The translations under genes were made by a program, and so were the position numbers. This document shows, piece after piece, positions 46,210 through 55,669 of a stretch of 64,000 nt of DNA. This DNA is from Nocardia abscessus (GTDB lineage Bacteria > Actinomycetota > Actinomycetes > Mycobacteriales > Mycobacteriaceae). The notes under the pieces are model-generated. The model was not told the DNA's origin. It was given only the letters and a program-made list of their open reading frames with translations, and did no database searches. The DNA is taken from contig NZ_JADLQO010000001.1 in the NCBI RefSeq assembly GCF_015477775.1, forward strand, positions 682,001 to 746,000, written 5' to 3'. Numbering within the stretch: position 1 is the first letter of the stretch; each line of letters opens with the position of its first letter.

Positions 46210-46842
46210 TTGTCGTCCGAAGTGAACGAGGAGTTCGGCGGGGGGACGTCGCGGCCGGTGGTATGTCACGAGCGTTCGTTCTCACCCGACGAGTACACCG
46301 ATGTAGAACTGTTGCGAGCACATGTCCGCGGTCAGCGGCACGCGTTCGCCGAACTGCTGCGCAGACACAACGATCATCTGTGGCAGACCGCGCTGCGCAC
46401 GTCCTACACGCGCGAGGACGCGGCCGATTCGCTGCAGGACGCGCTGTTGTCGGCGCATCGCACGGCTGCCTCGTTCCGCGCGCAATCGGAGGTGCGCAGC
46501 TGGTTGCACGCGATCGTGGTGAACGCCTGCCTGGACCGGATCCGGCGCAACAAGACCAGGCGCGCGCTGTCGCTGTCACCGGAGACGATGCCCGAGCCGA
46601 AGCATGAGCGCGACGAGATGGCCGAGGTGGAGACGTCGATGGTCATCGACCGCGCCCTGTTCTCGCTGCCTCCGGATCAGCGGACCGCGCTCGTCGCGGT
46701 CGATGTGGAGGGGTATAGCGTGGCCGAGGCGGCCGCCTTGCTCGGCGTGCCCGAGGGAACGATCAAGAGCCGGTGCGCTCGCGCGCGGCAGCGGTTGAAA
46801 GAGCGATTGGAATTTCTGCGTGATCCGGGGAACCGGAGGTAG
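46210..46842 (+). CDS. sigM: ECF RNA polymerase sigma factor SigM
   Basis: A 210-residue ECF sigma factor. Region 2 covers about residues 28-100 (LLRAHVRGQRHAFAELLRRH, TREDAADSLQDALLSAHRTA), region 4 about residues 145-198 (LPPDQRTALVAVDVEGYSVA, EGTIKSRCARARQRLKERL). Position between murJ and rsmA/trxB identifies it as SigM, which in M. tuberculosis controls Esx and lipid genes in stationary phase. The start is taken as TTG at 46210, with AAGGGG upstream; there is no in-frame ATG before region 2, but a GTG further in (VVCHERSF) is possible. The anti-sigma gene begins 75 bases downstream. Confidence 0.88.
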   Translation: MSSEVNEEFGGGTSRPVVCHERSFSPDEYTDVELLRAHVRGQRHAFAELLRRHNDHLWQTALRTSYTREDAADSLQDALLSAHRTAASFRAQSEVRSWLHAIVVNACLDRIRRNKTRRALSLSPETMPEPKHERDEMAEVETSMVIDRALFSLPPDQRTALVAVDVEGYSVAEAAALLGVPEGTIKSRCARARQRLKERLEFLRDPGNRR

Positions 46843-46917
46843 TTGGGATGCGTCATTAACAGTGACGAACCACTGAACGATTCACAGGCAGCTCCCAACG
46901 GCGAGGGGCTTCCCGCG

Positions 46918-47751
46918 ATGTCAGATGCGAACAACGGAGGTGCGATGGCGACCAGGTCCGTGCCGCAGCCCCCGTTCACGCCCGAATTGCTGGCTGACCT
47001 GCACGCCGACAATGTCACGCCGCAACAGCGCGAGCAGTTGTGGCCCGAGGTCTCGCGTGATCCGGAAGCCATGCGTTTCCTGCGCTCGCTCGACGAGGTG
47101 AGCGCCGAGTTACGCACGTTCGGCCAGGATGAGCGAATCGTTCATCCGATGCCCGAGGACGTGGCGGCCCGGCTCGCGCTGTTCGTCGACCAGCTCGAAC
47201 CACCCGAGGATGCGCCGCCGCAGGAGGCCAGGGATGCCCGGGATGCTCGGGTTCACCAGCTGCCGCGTGCGTCGGTGAACGAATCCATCGGCGAAGCAAG
47301 AGATTCCGCACCCGCGCCGATCGCTCTCGATGAGCGTCGCCGCGGCAGGTTGCGCTGGTTCGCCGCGGCAGCCGCGACGATCGTCACAGTGGCGTGCGCG
47401 GGTGTGTTCGTTTCGACCATGCACGATGGGGACGCCCCCGCGCCCGCCGCGCAGCCCACCACCGGCAACGAAGATTTGGGCGAGGACCTCACCATCACCG
47501 CCGCCCTCAGCGCGCTCGGCCGCCACAACGTCACCGGCTCGCTGGCCGGCCCGGGGGCGCTCGAGCGTTGCGTCCTGGCGAACGGGCTCGACCGCACGGT
47601 GCTCGGCTCGACCGACATCCGGTTCCAGGGCAGCAACGCGGTGCTCATCCTGCTCAACGGCCCACGCCCGCCCAAGATCACCGCGCTGGTCGTCGGAACC
47701 GGTTGCGGTACAGGTGATCCACAGCGCAGGGCGCTGCAGGACATCGGCTGA
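46918..47751 (+). CDS. rsmA: Anti-sigma-M factor RsmA
   Basis: A 277-residue membrane protein. A cytoplasmic N-terminal half has FTPELLADLHADNVTPQQRE and AMRFLRSLDEVSAELRTFGQ, the part expected to bind SigM. One membrane span (LRWFAAAAATIVTVACAGVF, about residues 168-188) is followed by a small extracytoplasmic domain with two cysteines (LERCVLANGL and VVGTGCGTGD). This matches M. tuberculosis Rv3912. The ATG at 46918 with GAGGGG is chosen; the frame is open to a TTG at 46843, abutting the sigM stop, so a longer form is possible. Confidence 0.83.
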   Translation: MSDANNGGAMATRSVPQPPFTPELLADLHADNVTPQQREQLWPEVSRDPEAMRFLRSLDEVSAELRTFGQDERIVHPMPEDVAARLALFVDQLEPPEDAPPQEARDARDARVHQLPRASVNESIGEARDSAPAPIALDERRRGRLRWFAAAAATIVTVACAGVFVSTMHDGDAPAPAAQPTTGNEDLGEDLTITAALSALGRHNVTGSLAGPGALERCVLANGLDRTVLGSTDIRFQGSNAVLILLNGPRPPKITALVVGTGCGTGDPQRRALQDIG

Positions 47752-47794
47752 CGTTGCGACCTGGACCACGTGGGCGGTGTGACCCCGGCAACGC

Positions 47795-47821
47795 GGGAAC
47801 AACAGCCATTACCCTGTTGTT
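47795..47821 (+). promoter_or_regulatory. SigH/SigR-type promoter of trxB
   Basis: GGGAAC (47795-47800) and GTT (47819-47821) are 18 bases apart, matching the -35/-10 pattern GGGAA(T/C)-N16-20-GTT used by actinobacterial SigH/SigR. It lies 38 bases before the trxB start. In mycobacteria and Streptomyces trxB is a known target of this disulfide-stress sigma factor. Confidence 0.6.
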
Positions 47822-47859
47822 GACCGACACGTCCGAACGAATCTTCCCGAAAGGGCCCC

Positions 47860-48876
47860 ATGAGCGAGCGTAGCGAGCGAACAAGCGGCACCGGCACGCC
47901 AGTTCGCGACCTGATCATCGTCGGCTCCGGACCTGCCGGCTACACGGCCGCCGTCTACGCGGGCCGCGCCGAGCTCCAGCCGCTGCAGTTCGAGGGGACC
48001 CAGTTCGGCGGTGCGCTGATGACCACCACCGAGGTCGAGAACTTCCCCGGCTTCCGCGAGGGCATCATGGGCCCGGATCTCATGGAGGAGATGCGCGAGC
48101 AGGCCAAACGGTTCGGCGCGGAGATCCGCACCGAGGACGTGGACGCCATCGACCTGACCGGCCCGGTCAAGAAGGTCGTCGTCGGCGGCGAGACCTTCGA
48201 GGCCTATGCCGTCATCCTCGCCATGGGCTCGGCCGCGCGGTACCTGAACGTTCCGGGTGAGCAGCGGTTGCTCGGCCGCGGCGTCAGCGCCTGCGCCACC
48301 TGCGACGGCTTCTTCTTCAAGGGCCAGGACATCGTGGTGGTCGGCGGCGGCGACTCCGCGATGGAAGAGGCGACCTTCCTCACCAAGTTCGCCTCCAGCG
48401 TCACCATCGTGCACCGTCGCGAGGAATTCCGGGCCTCCCGCATCATGCTGGAGCGCGCCAAGGCGAACGAGAAGATCAAGTTCGTGCTCAACGCCGAAGT
48501 GGCCGAGGTGCACGGTGACAGCAGCGTCACCCACCTGACCCTGCGCGACACCCGCACCGGCGAGACCTCCGAGCTGCCCGCCACCGGCCTGTTCGTCGCG
48601 ATCGGCCACGACCCGCGCAGCGAGCTCGTCAAGGGCCAGGTAGCGCTGGACGACGAGGGCTACGTGCTGGTGCAGCATCCGACGACCGCGACCGACATCC
48701 CGGGCGTCTTCGCCGCGGGCGATCTGGTCGACCACACCTACCGCCAGGCGATCACCGCCGCGGGCACCGGCTGCCGAGCGGCCATCGACGCCGAGCGCTG
48801 GCTGGCCGAGCAGGGCGACATCACCGCGAACACCCTCGATCACGCGGGTGAGTCGGTGGCCGTCCCCGCCAACTGA
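47860..48876 (+). CDS. trxB: Thioredoxin-disulfide reductase
   Basis: A 338-residue NADPH-dependent flavoenzyme that reduces thioredoxin. FAD-binding [16 protein letters not shown] (from about residue 22), redox-active Cys145-Ala-Thr-Cys148, NADP-binding [17 protein letters not shown], and the C-terminal FAD segment [20 protein letters not shown] are all present. The N-terminal 15 residues ([15 protein letters not shown]) are an extension before the Rossmann fold. A SigH-type promoter lies directly upstream; trxA follows after 57 bases. Confidence 0.96.
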   Translation: MSERSERTSGTGTPVRDLIIVGSGPAGYTAAVYAGRAELQPLQFEGTQFGGALMTTTEVENFPGFREGIMGPDLMEEMREQAKRFGAEIRTEDVDAIDLTGPVKKVVVGGETFEAYAVILAMGSAARYLNVPGEQRLLGRGVSACATCDGFFFKGQDIVVVGGGDSAMEEATFLTKFASSVTIVHRREEFRASRIMLERAKANEKIKFVLNAEVAEVHGDSSVTHLTLRDTRTGETSELPATGLFVAIGHDPRSELVKGQVALDDEGYVLVQHPTTATDIPGVFAAGDLVDHTYRQAITAAGTGCRAAIDAERWLAEQGDITANTLDHAGESVAVPAN

Positions 48877-48933
48877 GCTCGCGCCGTACGAGCTGCTGAT
48901 CTTCCGTCTCGCTGTATCGCAAGGAGAACATTC

Positions 48934-49266
48934 ATGTCCAAGTCCGCCAACACGGTCGTCGTCACCGACGCGTCCTTCGCCGACGACGTGCTGCTGAGTG
49001 AGAAGCCCGTCCTCGTCGATTTCTGGGCCGACTGGTGCGGGCCGTGCAAGATGGTCGCGCCCGTCCTGGAGGAAATCGCGGGCACGCACTCGGACAAGCT
49101 GACCATCGCGAAGCTGGATGTGGACGCCAACCCGAGCACCGCCCGCGATTATCAAGTCCTCTCGCTGCCCACTATGATGCTGTTCCGCGGCGGTAAGCCG
49201 GTCAAGCAGATCGTCGGAGCGAAGGGCAAAGCGGCTCTTCTGCGCGAACTCGAAGACGTCATCTGA
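48934..49266 (+). CDS. trxA: Thioredoxin
   Basis: A 110-residue thioredoxin with the active site Trp34-Cys35-Gly-Pro-Cys38-Lys (FWADWCGPCKM) and the cis-proline segment SLPTMMLFRGGKPV. The cytoplasmic disulfide reductant partner of the TrxB encoded upstream; it corresponds to mycobacterial TrxC by position. Strong ribosome-binding site AAGGAGA. Confidence 0.96.
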   Translation: MSKSANTVVVTDASFADDVLLSEKPVLVDFWADWCGPCKMVAPVLEEIAGTHSDKLTIAKLDVDANPSTARDYQVLSLPTMMLFRGGKPVKQIVGAKGKAALLRELEDVI

Positions 49267-49307
49267 CGACGCGATCCGACGACGCGCCGTAGGATGCCTG
49301 GACCCGG

Positions 49308-49341
49308 GATTGTCGAAACCCGGTCCGGGTCTGAGACAATC
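49308..49341. terminator. Two-step stem-loop between trxA and cwlM
   Basis: GATTGTC pairs with GACAATC (outer 7 bp), and inside, ACCCGG pairs with CCGGGT across one base; the two stems are separated by small internal loops. There is no T-tract. It may end the trx transcript or act in the cwlM leader, which starts 38 bases later. Confidence 0.4.
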
Positions 49342-49379
49342 GACCGACGCTCCGGTCGTGCGAAGGTGTATCCCATCGC

Positions 49380-50618
49380 ATGAGTGGGTACCCGCGGGTT
49401 GACGGAAGGAAAGGGCTCTCACGCATGCACCGACTTCGTCACGGCGATTCCGGTCCAGCCGTAGCAGAGGTTCGGAGCACCCTGGCAAGCCTCGGGTTCC
49501 TACACGCGCACGTCGGTACCGACCAGTCGGACACACGCGAGTACTGGAAGGACACCGAAGTCTCCTTCGATCACTACCTCGACTCCGCGGTTCGCGCTTT
49601 CCAGCAGCATCGCGGCCTGCTCGTCGATGGCGTGGTCGGCCCGGCGACCTACCGGGCACTGAAGGAGGCGTCCTACCGGCTCGGCGCCCGAACACTGATC
49701 TATCAGCTGTCCGCGCCGCTGTACGGCGACGACGTGGCCACGCTCCAGCGCAGGCTGCAGGACCTCGGCTTCTACGTGCACCGAGTGGACGGCTACTTCG
49801 GTCCGCACACCCATGACGCGCTGACCGCGTTCCAGCGCGAGATCGGGCTTTCGGCCGACGGCATCTGCGGTCCCGACACGCTCCGCTCGCTCGACCTGCT
49901 CGGCGCCAGGGTGACCGGTGGCAACCCGCACCGGATCGCCGAGGAAGAGGTCGTGCACCGCGCGGGTCCGCAGTTGACCGGCAAGCGGATCGTCATCGAC
50001 CCTGGTCTCGGCGGTCCGGACAAGGGGTTCGCCGTGCCCACCGAGTACGGCGACGTCTACGAGTCGGAAATCCTGTGGGACCTCGCGAGCCGTCTGGAAG
50101 GGCGGATGGCGGCCACGGGGATGGAGACCTTCCTGTCCCGTCCGTGGGGCGCCAACCCCACCGACGCCGAACGCGCGGACACCTCCAACGCGTTCGATGC
50201 CGACCTGATGATCTCGCTGCGCTGCGCCACCAATCCGAGTCCGCTGGCCAACGGCGTCGCCGGGTTCTACTTCGGCAACTCGCACGGCTCGGTCTCCATG
50301 ATCGGCCAGGTGCTGGCCGGCTTCATCCAGCGGGAAGTCGTCGCGCGAACCTCGTTGCAGGACTGCCGCACCCACGCGCGGACCTGGGATCTGTTGCGCC
50401 TCACCAAGATGCCCACCGTGCAGGTCGACATCGGTTATCTGACGAACGATTACGACGCCTCGGTGCTCACCAACCCGCGCATGCGCGACGTGATCGCCGA
50501 AGCCATTCTCATCTCGGTGAAGCGGCTGTACCTGCTCGGCCAGGACGACCAGCCCACCGGCACATACACTTTCGCGGAATTGCTGGCCGAAGAGCTGGCC
50601 GCCGCCGACCGGATGTAG
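49380..50618 (+). CDS. cwlM: CwlM-type pseudo-amidase, regulator of peptidoglycan synthesis
   Basis: A 412-residue cytoplasmic protein: two peptidoglycan-binding-like domains (about residues 20-85, AVRAFQQHRGLLVDGVVGPA, and 95-170, TLQRRLQDLGFYVHRVDGYF) and an amidase_3 fold (about 203-395). In active amidases the first zinc ligand is His in DPGHGG; here the motif is DPGLGG with Leu210, so catalysis should be lost. M. tuberculosis CwlM (Arg at this place) is phosphorylated by PknB and activates MurA. Two starts are possible, ATG 49380 and ATG 49425. It is followed by a strong hairpin. Confidence 0.92.
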   Translation: MSGYPRVDGRKGLSRMHRLRHGDSGPAVAEVRSTLASLGFLHAHVGTDQSDTREYWKDTEVSFDHYLDSAVRAFQQHRGLLVDGVVGPATYRALKEASYRLGARTLIYQLSAPLYGDDVATLQRRLQDLGFYVHRVDGYFGPHTHDALTAFQREIGLSADGICGPDTLRSLDLLGARVTGGNPHRIAEEEVVHRAGPQLTGKRIVIDPGLGGPDKGFAVPTEYGDVYESEILWDLASRLEGRMAATGMETFLSRPWGANPTDAERADTSNAFDADLMISLRCATNPSPLANGVAGFYFGNSHGSVSMIGQVLAGFIQREVVARTSLQDCRTHARTWDLLRLTKMPTVQVDIGYLTNDYDASVLTNPRMRDVIAEAILISVKRLYLLGQDDQPTGTYTFAELLAEELAAADRM

Positions 50619-50637
50619 CCCGGTCCTCTCCGCAACG

Positions 50638-50679
50638 CGAAGCGCCCCCTGCCCTTTGGAATCGGCAGGGGGCGCTTCG
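50638..50679. terminator. 16-bp hairpin between convergent genes
   Basis: CGAAGCGCCCCCTGCC and its exact complement with a 10-base loop, 19 bases after the cwlM stop and 11 bases before the end of the convergent gene at 50691. No T-tract; probable bidirectional terminator. Confidence 0.75.
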
Positions 50680-50690
50680 ATATGTCCACC

Positions 50691-51461
50691 TCAGCGCGCC
50701 CCGATGCGGGTCGGCGCGGTCATCGATGCCGCCGCGAGCAGTTGGTCCAGCGCCCGTTCGACGTCTTCCTTCCAGCCGTGGTCGGAGTCGAGCTCCAACC
50801 GCAGCCGGGGGAAGCGGTGATGCGGCGCCACGACCTCGAAGCCCACGTCTTCCAGGAAGTCGGCCTCGATCATGCAGCCCTCGGGCGAGCATTCGGTCGC
50901 AGCACCCGCCGCACTCGCCCCCTTGATCGGAGCGACGATCCGCTCCAGCAAAGTCATCGAGCCGAACCGCTCGGCCAGCGCATGCGTCGGCGGATCGGTG
51001 CGGATACCGAATGCCTCCAATGCGCGCACGCCGCGTCGCACCAGATCGGCTACCACGGCCTGGATCAGTTGGTGGGCAACATCGGCATCATGGTAGGGGA
51101 ATTCGGCCCGCAGCGTGGTCAGCAGGACCGCGTCCGGGCTCACGGGGGAGGTGGGGAAGAGCGTCGACCTCGGTACCGCACTCGGCGGTGCGTAGAGGGC
51201 ACAGCCGGCCACGTTGCCGTCCACGTTCGCTACCTGCCCACACGAGCCCCACTCGAGCATGACCGTGGACAGCCAGGCTTCCTTCTCGAAGACCGGATCG
51301 CTGAAGTTGCGCGAATCCTCCGCAACCGCGGGGTCCATCTCCCAGAACACACAGCGGCGCGCATGCGCGGGAAGCTTTTCCAGTCCGCCGAGGGTTAGTG
51401 CTGTGACGCTGGTCGACACCGCTCTGCTCAGCCTCCAGCTGTCCGATTCATCCACGCTCAC
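50691..51461 (-). CDS. GNAT-like conserved protein (Rv3916c homologue)
   Basis: A 256-residue protein. It begins VSVDESDSWRLSRAVSTSVT and contains FPYHDADVAHQLIQAVVADL and RALEAFGIR, resembling the central part of GNAT acetyltransferases, then a cysteine pair (ECSPEGCMIEADFLEDVGFE) and HHRFPRLRLELDSDHGWKED. Its conserved position between cwlM and parB (Rv3916c in M. tuberculosis) is the best identification. Function unknown. GTG start. Confidence 0.75.
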   Translation of the reverse strand: MSVDESDSWRLSRAVSTSVTALTLGGLEKLPAHARRCVFWEMDPAVAEDSRNFSDPVFEKEAWLSTVMLEWGSCGQVANVDGNVAGCALYAPPSAVPRSTLFPTSPVSPDAVLLTTLRAEFPYHDADVAHQLIQAVVADLVRRGVRALEAFGIRTDPPTHALAERFGSMTLLERIVAPIKGASAAGAATECSPEGCMIEADFLEDVGFEVVAPHHRFPRLRLELDSDHGWKEDVERALDQLLAAASMTAPTRIGAR

Positions 51462-51670
51462 GTCGCATCAAAGTTTGCTCGCCAGCAAGAATAAGCGATC
51501 AACGGGAACCCGCCTCATTCCATGTCGCTGTGCTGTTGGTCAGAAGAACTTGTGTTGCTTCGCCGGGGGCGATGCGCGCTCCGCGGCCGCGCGATTCCGT
51601 GCCGTCACAGTGACGTTTCGGCCGGGTATCCGCGCCTATCGAAACCACAAGTTGAATTTCGTCACTTCTG

Positions 51671-52684
51671 TCACACGTTCGGTGCGTTCTGCTCCATCAG
51701 GGCGACGATGCGTTCGAGGTCTTCGACCGACCCGAACTCGACGACGATCTTGCCTTTGCGCTTGCCCATGCTCACGAGCACCCGGGTGTCGAAGGAGCCG
51801 GACAGCCGATCGGCCACGGCTTTCAAGCCGGGCATCTCGATCGGCTTGCGCCGGGCGACGGGAGAGGGCGCGGCTGCGTCCTGCTCTCGGTTCGCCAGCA
51901 TGACAGCTTCCTCGGTAGCCCGGACCGAGAGTCCCTCGGCGACGATTCGGGCGGCGAGCACCTCTTGAGCGTCCGCACCCGCTTCGAGGCCGAGCAGTGC
52001 TCGCGCGTGTCCGGCGGACAGTACGCCCGCCGCGACCCGGCGCTGCACCGGGATCGGCAACTTCAGTAGACGGATCATATTCGTCACCACCGGGCGAGAG
52101 CGGCCGATTCGGGCAGCCAATTCTTCGTGGGTGACGTCGAATTCCTCCAGCAACTGCTGATAGGCCGCCGCCTCTTCGAGCGGATTCAGCTGCACCCGGT
52201 GGATGTTCTCCAGCAGGGCGTCGCGCAGCATCGACTCGTCCGCGGTCTCCCGGACGATCGCCGGGATGGCGGCCAGGCCGGCCTCCTGGCAGGCCCGCCA
52301 GCGCCGCTCACCCATGACCAGCTGATAGCGGTCTACACCCGGTTCGGTCCGGCGCACCACGATCGGCTGCATCAGACCGAATTCACGGATCGAATGCACC
52401 AGCTCGGCCAGAGCGTCTTCTTCGAAGACCGTACGCGGCTGCTTCGGGTTCGGCTCGATCTGGTCCGGCGGGATCTCCCGGTAGACGGCGCCGCCGACCT
52501 CGAGGTCGGCATTGTCCGCGGGATCGGGTACCCGATGCAGGTAGGCGGAGGGAGGCTGCGGCCCGATCGGATCCAGACCGATGACACTCGCAGCGGCGCT
52601 GCTGAGACCCGGTGTGGCCGTCGGTGTCGTCGGGATCAGCGCGGCCAGACCGCGCCCGAGCCCACCCTTCTTAGCCTGACTCAT
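51671..52684 (-). CDS. parB: Chromosome partitioning protein ParB
   Basis: A 337-residue ParB. The N-terminus [14 protein letters not shown] is typical of chromosomal ParB. The CTP-binding domain holds [20 protein letters not shown] and [20 protein letters not shown] (the GERRxRA phosphate motif). The central HTH (about 175-220) reads [20 protein letters not shown], and the C-terminus [20 protein letters not shown] is the dimerisation domain. ParB loads at parS sites, slides as a CTP clamp and recruits SMC. The parS cluster lies just upstream of parA. Confidence 0.97.
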   Translation of the reverse strand: MSQAKKGGLGRGLAALIPTTPTATPGLSSAAASVIGLDPIGPQPPSAYLHRVPDPADNADLEVGGAVYREIPPDQIEPNPKQPRTVFEEDALAELVHSIREFGLMQPIVVRRTEPGVDRYQLVMGERRWRACQEAGLAAIPAIVRETADESMLRDALLENIHRVQLNPLEEAAAYQQLLEEFDVTHEELAARIGRSRPVVTNMIRLLKLPIPVQRRVAAGVLSAGHARALLGLEAGADAQEVLAARIVAEGLSVRATEEAVMLANREQDAAAPSPVARRKPIEMPGLKAVADRLSGSFDTRVLVSMGKRKGKIVVEFGSVEDLERIVALMEQNAPNV

Positions 52685-52754
52685 CGGTCTACCGATCCCT
52701 TCCTCGTTCCGCCACCAAACCGGACTGTGCCGAGCGTCGACTCGGCTGACCGAG

Positions 52755-53765
52755 TCACTCCGCCGACTTCGCCGCGGCGGCGCGCGGGGCTACCGCGCGG
52801 GCCGCCATCTCACGTCCGGCATCCAGGTAGCTCATCGCGCCCCGGGAGCCTGGATCATAATCGAGCACCGTCATGCCGTAACCCGGCGCCTCCGACACCT
52901 TTACGCTGCGTGGGATCACCGACCGCAGCACTACGTCGCCGAAGTGCCCGCGGACCTCCTCGGCGACCTGGTCGGCCAGCTTGGTGCGGCCGTCGTACAT
53001 CGTGAGGATCACGGTCGAGACGTGGAGTTCCGGATTCAGGTGCGCTTGCACCAAGCCGATATTGCGGAGCAACTGGCCGACGCCCTCGAGCGCGTAGTAC
53101 TCGCACTGGATCGGGATCAGCACCTCCTTCGCCGCGACGAGGGCGTTCACCGTCAGCAGCCCCAGCGAAGGCGGGCAATCGATCATCACGTAATCGATGT
53201 CGTATCCGGCGATATTCGCCTCCTGGATGGCGGCTTTCAGCCGGCCTTCCCTGGCCACCATCGACACGAGTTCGATCTCGGCGCCCGCCAGGTCGATCGT
53301 CGCCGGTATGCAGAGGAGACGGTCGCTGTGCGGACTCGTCTGGATCGCGTCCCGGACCGAGACCTCACCGATGAGCAACTCGTAGCTGGAGGGGACGCCC
53401 GAATGATGCTCGATACCCAGGGCGGTACTGGCGTTGCCTTGCGGATCGAGATCGATCACGAGAACCGTCATCCCCTGGTGCGCCAGGGCGGCCGCCAGAT
53501 TCACGGCGGTGGTCGTCTTACCGACGCCGCCTTTCTGATTGGCGATGGTGATGATGCGTTGCTCGTGCGGTTTCGGCACAGTCACCTTTCCTGGGTGGAG
53601 GACCTGACTTGCACGTTGCGCTTCGGCAGCTATCGGGGTCTCACTGGGGGAGATGTGCCCGAACGGTGTGCTTCCGAATGCCTCCGCGTCGAAATTGCTG
53701 GAGTCCAGCATCCCCGGCACGCGCGACGTCGTTTCCCGTGAAACATTCGCCGGACCGCTCGACAT
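52755..53765 (-). CDS. parA: Chromosome partitioning ATPase ParA
   Basis: A 336-residue ParA/Soj ATPase. The deviant Walker A motif KGGVGKTT is at residues 78-85, switch I/Walker B regions are [14 protein letters not shown] and [19 protein letters not shown], and the DNA-binding basic C-terminus is present. It moves ParB-parS complexes along the nucleoid. An N-terminal extension of about 65 residues precedes the ATPase; in it VSRETTS is encoded over a two-mismatch parS site (53730-53745). Followed by parB after a 70-base gap. Confidence 0.96.
   Translation of the reverse strand: MSSGPANVSRETTSRVPGMLDSSNFDAEAFGSTPFGHISPSETPIAAEAQRASQVLHPGKVTVPKPHEQRIITIANQKGGVGKTTTAVNLAAALAHQGMTVLVIDLDPQGNASTALGIEHHSGVPSSYELLIGEVSVRDAIQTSPHSDRLLCIPATIDLAGAEIELVSMVAREGRLKAAIQEANIAGYDIDYVMIDCPPSLGLLTVNALVAAKEVLIPIQCEYYALEGVGQLLRNIGLVQAHLNPELHVSTVILTMYDGRTKLADQVAEEVRGHFGDVVLRSVIPRSVKVSEAPGYGMTVLDYDPGSRGAMSYLDAGREMAARAVAPRAAAAKSAE
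53730..53745. other. parS-like site, two mismatches (in parA)
   Basis: CGTTTCCCGTGAAACA differs from the ParB consensus TGTTTCACGTGAAACA at positions 1 and 7. It lies inside the 5' coding part of parA. Confidence 0.55.
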
Positions 53766-54054
53766 AGACAGCTCCTAACCCGAGAAACTTCAGAACACGC
53801 GCGCCCGACGGGACGGGTCGACACCATGCCAGCAACAGCCTTTGTCGGATCGAACACGATGCACAACCGGGTCCGCGGCGCCCGATCGACCGAGCGGAGC
53901 TGCTCGCCGCTGTGACAACCAGATCCCTCCGTGGCATCCACGCTCACGCCCGACGACCACTAGCTTGCCAGCACTGAGCGCTTTACGAAAGCTGAATCGC
54001 GGCGAGGCGCAAAGCGACACGCAAAACCGCACGATTTCACTCCGACGCGCGCGC

Positions 54055-54070
54055 TGTTTCACATGAAACA
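54055..54070. other. parS: parS site, one mismatch
   Basis: TGTTTCACATGAAACA; position 9 is A instead of G. About 290 bases from the parA start, in gene-free DNA. Confidence 0.8.
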
Positions 54071-54391
54071 TTGCCCGTGGACCGATGTTTCCGGCGGATC
54101 GAAAGCTGAACGGACTCCACGCGGATGGTCGGATACCGGATAGCTACTCGCAGTGCCGGTTTAGTGGCGCTGCCTTTGTGCCCTCGGTTCGCGTCCTCCG
54201 GCGCAGAGACCGCGCGTCAACGTCGTTGCTGCGGCTGCACTTGGCCCCGTGCTCCGATCCGCGACCGTCCGAACGAAAGCGGTGTCCGGGGACCGTCCGG
54301 CGGCTCGGCAGCGGTGACCGTCGCGATGGCTGACATCAACGCGGTCCAATCCGATCGTGTGTACGACAGCGCCGAACGGTGGCGGTCGACG

Positions 54392-54645
54392 GGCAACCAG
54401 TCGGCCTCGAAAGCTAGCAACCAAGGTGACCTCAGCTGGAGGCAAGATGACATCGGCAGCCTCCGCGCCGAGGAAGCGAAAGCCGCATCCACCTTCCCAA
54501 CTCTCCGGGGATAGTTCCGGCGGGCGATGTTTCACGTGAATCAGTGCGATCCTCCTGGATCGTCGAAACAGCAACGCCCAAGAAAGTCGAGCGACGTGCG
54601 ATCGGACCTACTCGGTTGCACCACACGAACGGAACGCCTTCACCG
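54392..54645 (-). repeat. Inverted-repeat arm A, holding a parS site
   Basis: Read on the minus strand, this segment matches 56518-56762 on the plus strand in a series of blocks in the same order: GTGAAGGCG, GCAACCGAG, GTTGCTGT, ATCGCACTG, TTCACGTGAA, CCGCCGGAACT, GAGAGTTGG, GCCGATGTC, CAGCTGA, CTGGTTGCC. The parS at 54528 is one of the blocks. The divergence shows an old duplication. Confidence 0.75.
54528..54543. other. parS: parS site, one mismatch
   Basis: TGTTTCACGTGAATCA; position 14 is T instead of A. Lies in inverted-repeat arm A and is the counterpart of the site at 56613. Confidence 0.8.
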
Positions 54646-55099
54646 TGGCTTCCGAAGCATTGAGCTTCCCGAGGCACACAGACCGCCTCCCGCTCCCATG
54701 CAGTGACGAACATCGACTCGGCCGTACGTCCACTGCGGGTGCTTCGGGGAGACCGTCCGACATGCTGATCTCGTCTGAAGAGCGCTCGCAGCAAGGTGCT
54801 GTCGAAGTAGCCCTCACACTGACTGTGTCACCTCAGCGTGATGGCTTGCCCCGATGAAATCCGGCATCTGTGCCACCCGCCGGCGCTGATGATTCCGCTG
54901 CGCGGCACCACAGGAAACGCAGCCCTCTCCGCACGACGCCATACCCAGGGAAGGGGAGGACACGAGAACCCCTACCGCTCGGTGGCACGGTTTCGTCGAC
55001 CGGCTGTGCCCCGTCCCGCTGGGAGAGCCGATCTGCCCGGGCTTACCGCCCACGCGACGTTGAGCGCGGCTCCCGCAGCGCGATCGGCCGCCGCCGCTC

Positions 55100-55115
55100 T
55101 GATTCACGTGAAACA
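55100..55115. other. parS: parS site, one mismatch
   Basis: TGATTCACGTGAAACA; position 3 is A instead of T. Lies about 135 bases before the GGTGATCGG repeat array. Confidence 0.8.
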
Positions 55116-55250
55116 TCCACGGCGATGTCGCTGGCGCTGGCAACTGGGCAGAGGGGGGTTTGTCGTACCGCCTATCCGCGCGACTGGAAGGTCGGGTGCG
55201 CCCGGCGGTCCAGGGGGTTCTGCGACCAGCCTGCGACTGGGGTGCAGACT

Positions 55251-55640
55251 GCACCCGTGATCGGACCGCACCCGTGATCGGACCGCACCGGTGATCGGTG
55301 CCCACCGGTGATCGGTGCCCGCCGGTGATGGAGCCAGCCGGTGATGGAGCCAGCCGGTGATCGGCGTACAGCTGGTGATCGGCCTAGGCCTGGGATTGTC
55401 GTGCACCGGAGTTGTCATGGGCCCGGTAGCTATGAGTGGCTCAGCTAGCGGGCATGGGCCGAGTGATCGGCCTGCGCCGGAGTCGTCCTCCGCCAATGAT
55501 CGGTATTCCGGTGATCAGCGTGCGTCCGCTGATTGGCGAGCGCCAAGGGTCGCCATGAGCAGGTGAGTTCGGGACCCCCGGTGATTGTCGTGCACCAAGG
55601 TCGTGTGGCTGGGGTGAACCTGCGCCGGTGGTTGTCGTGC
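55251..55640. repeat. Degenerate short tandem repeat with core GGTGATCGG
   Basis: From 55251 to about 55390 units of 17-20 bases follow each other (GCACCCGTGATCGGACC twice, ACCGGTGATCGGTGCCC, CCGGTGATGGAGCCAG twice, then variants). To 55640 the core recurs in looser form (GTGATCGGCC, GGTGATCAGCGTGCGTCC, GGTGATTGTCGTGCACC, GTTGTCGTGCGTCC). Related pieces appear again at 56250-56350 and 57238-57265. Confidence 0.7.
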
Positions 55641-55669
55641 GTCCGGCGGTGAGCCGGTCCGGGCAGTGC

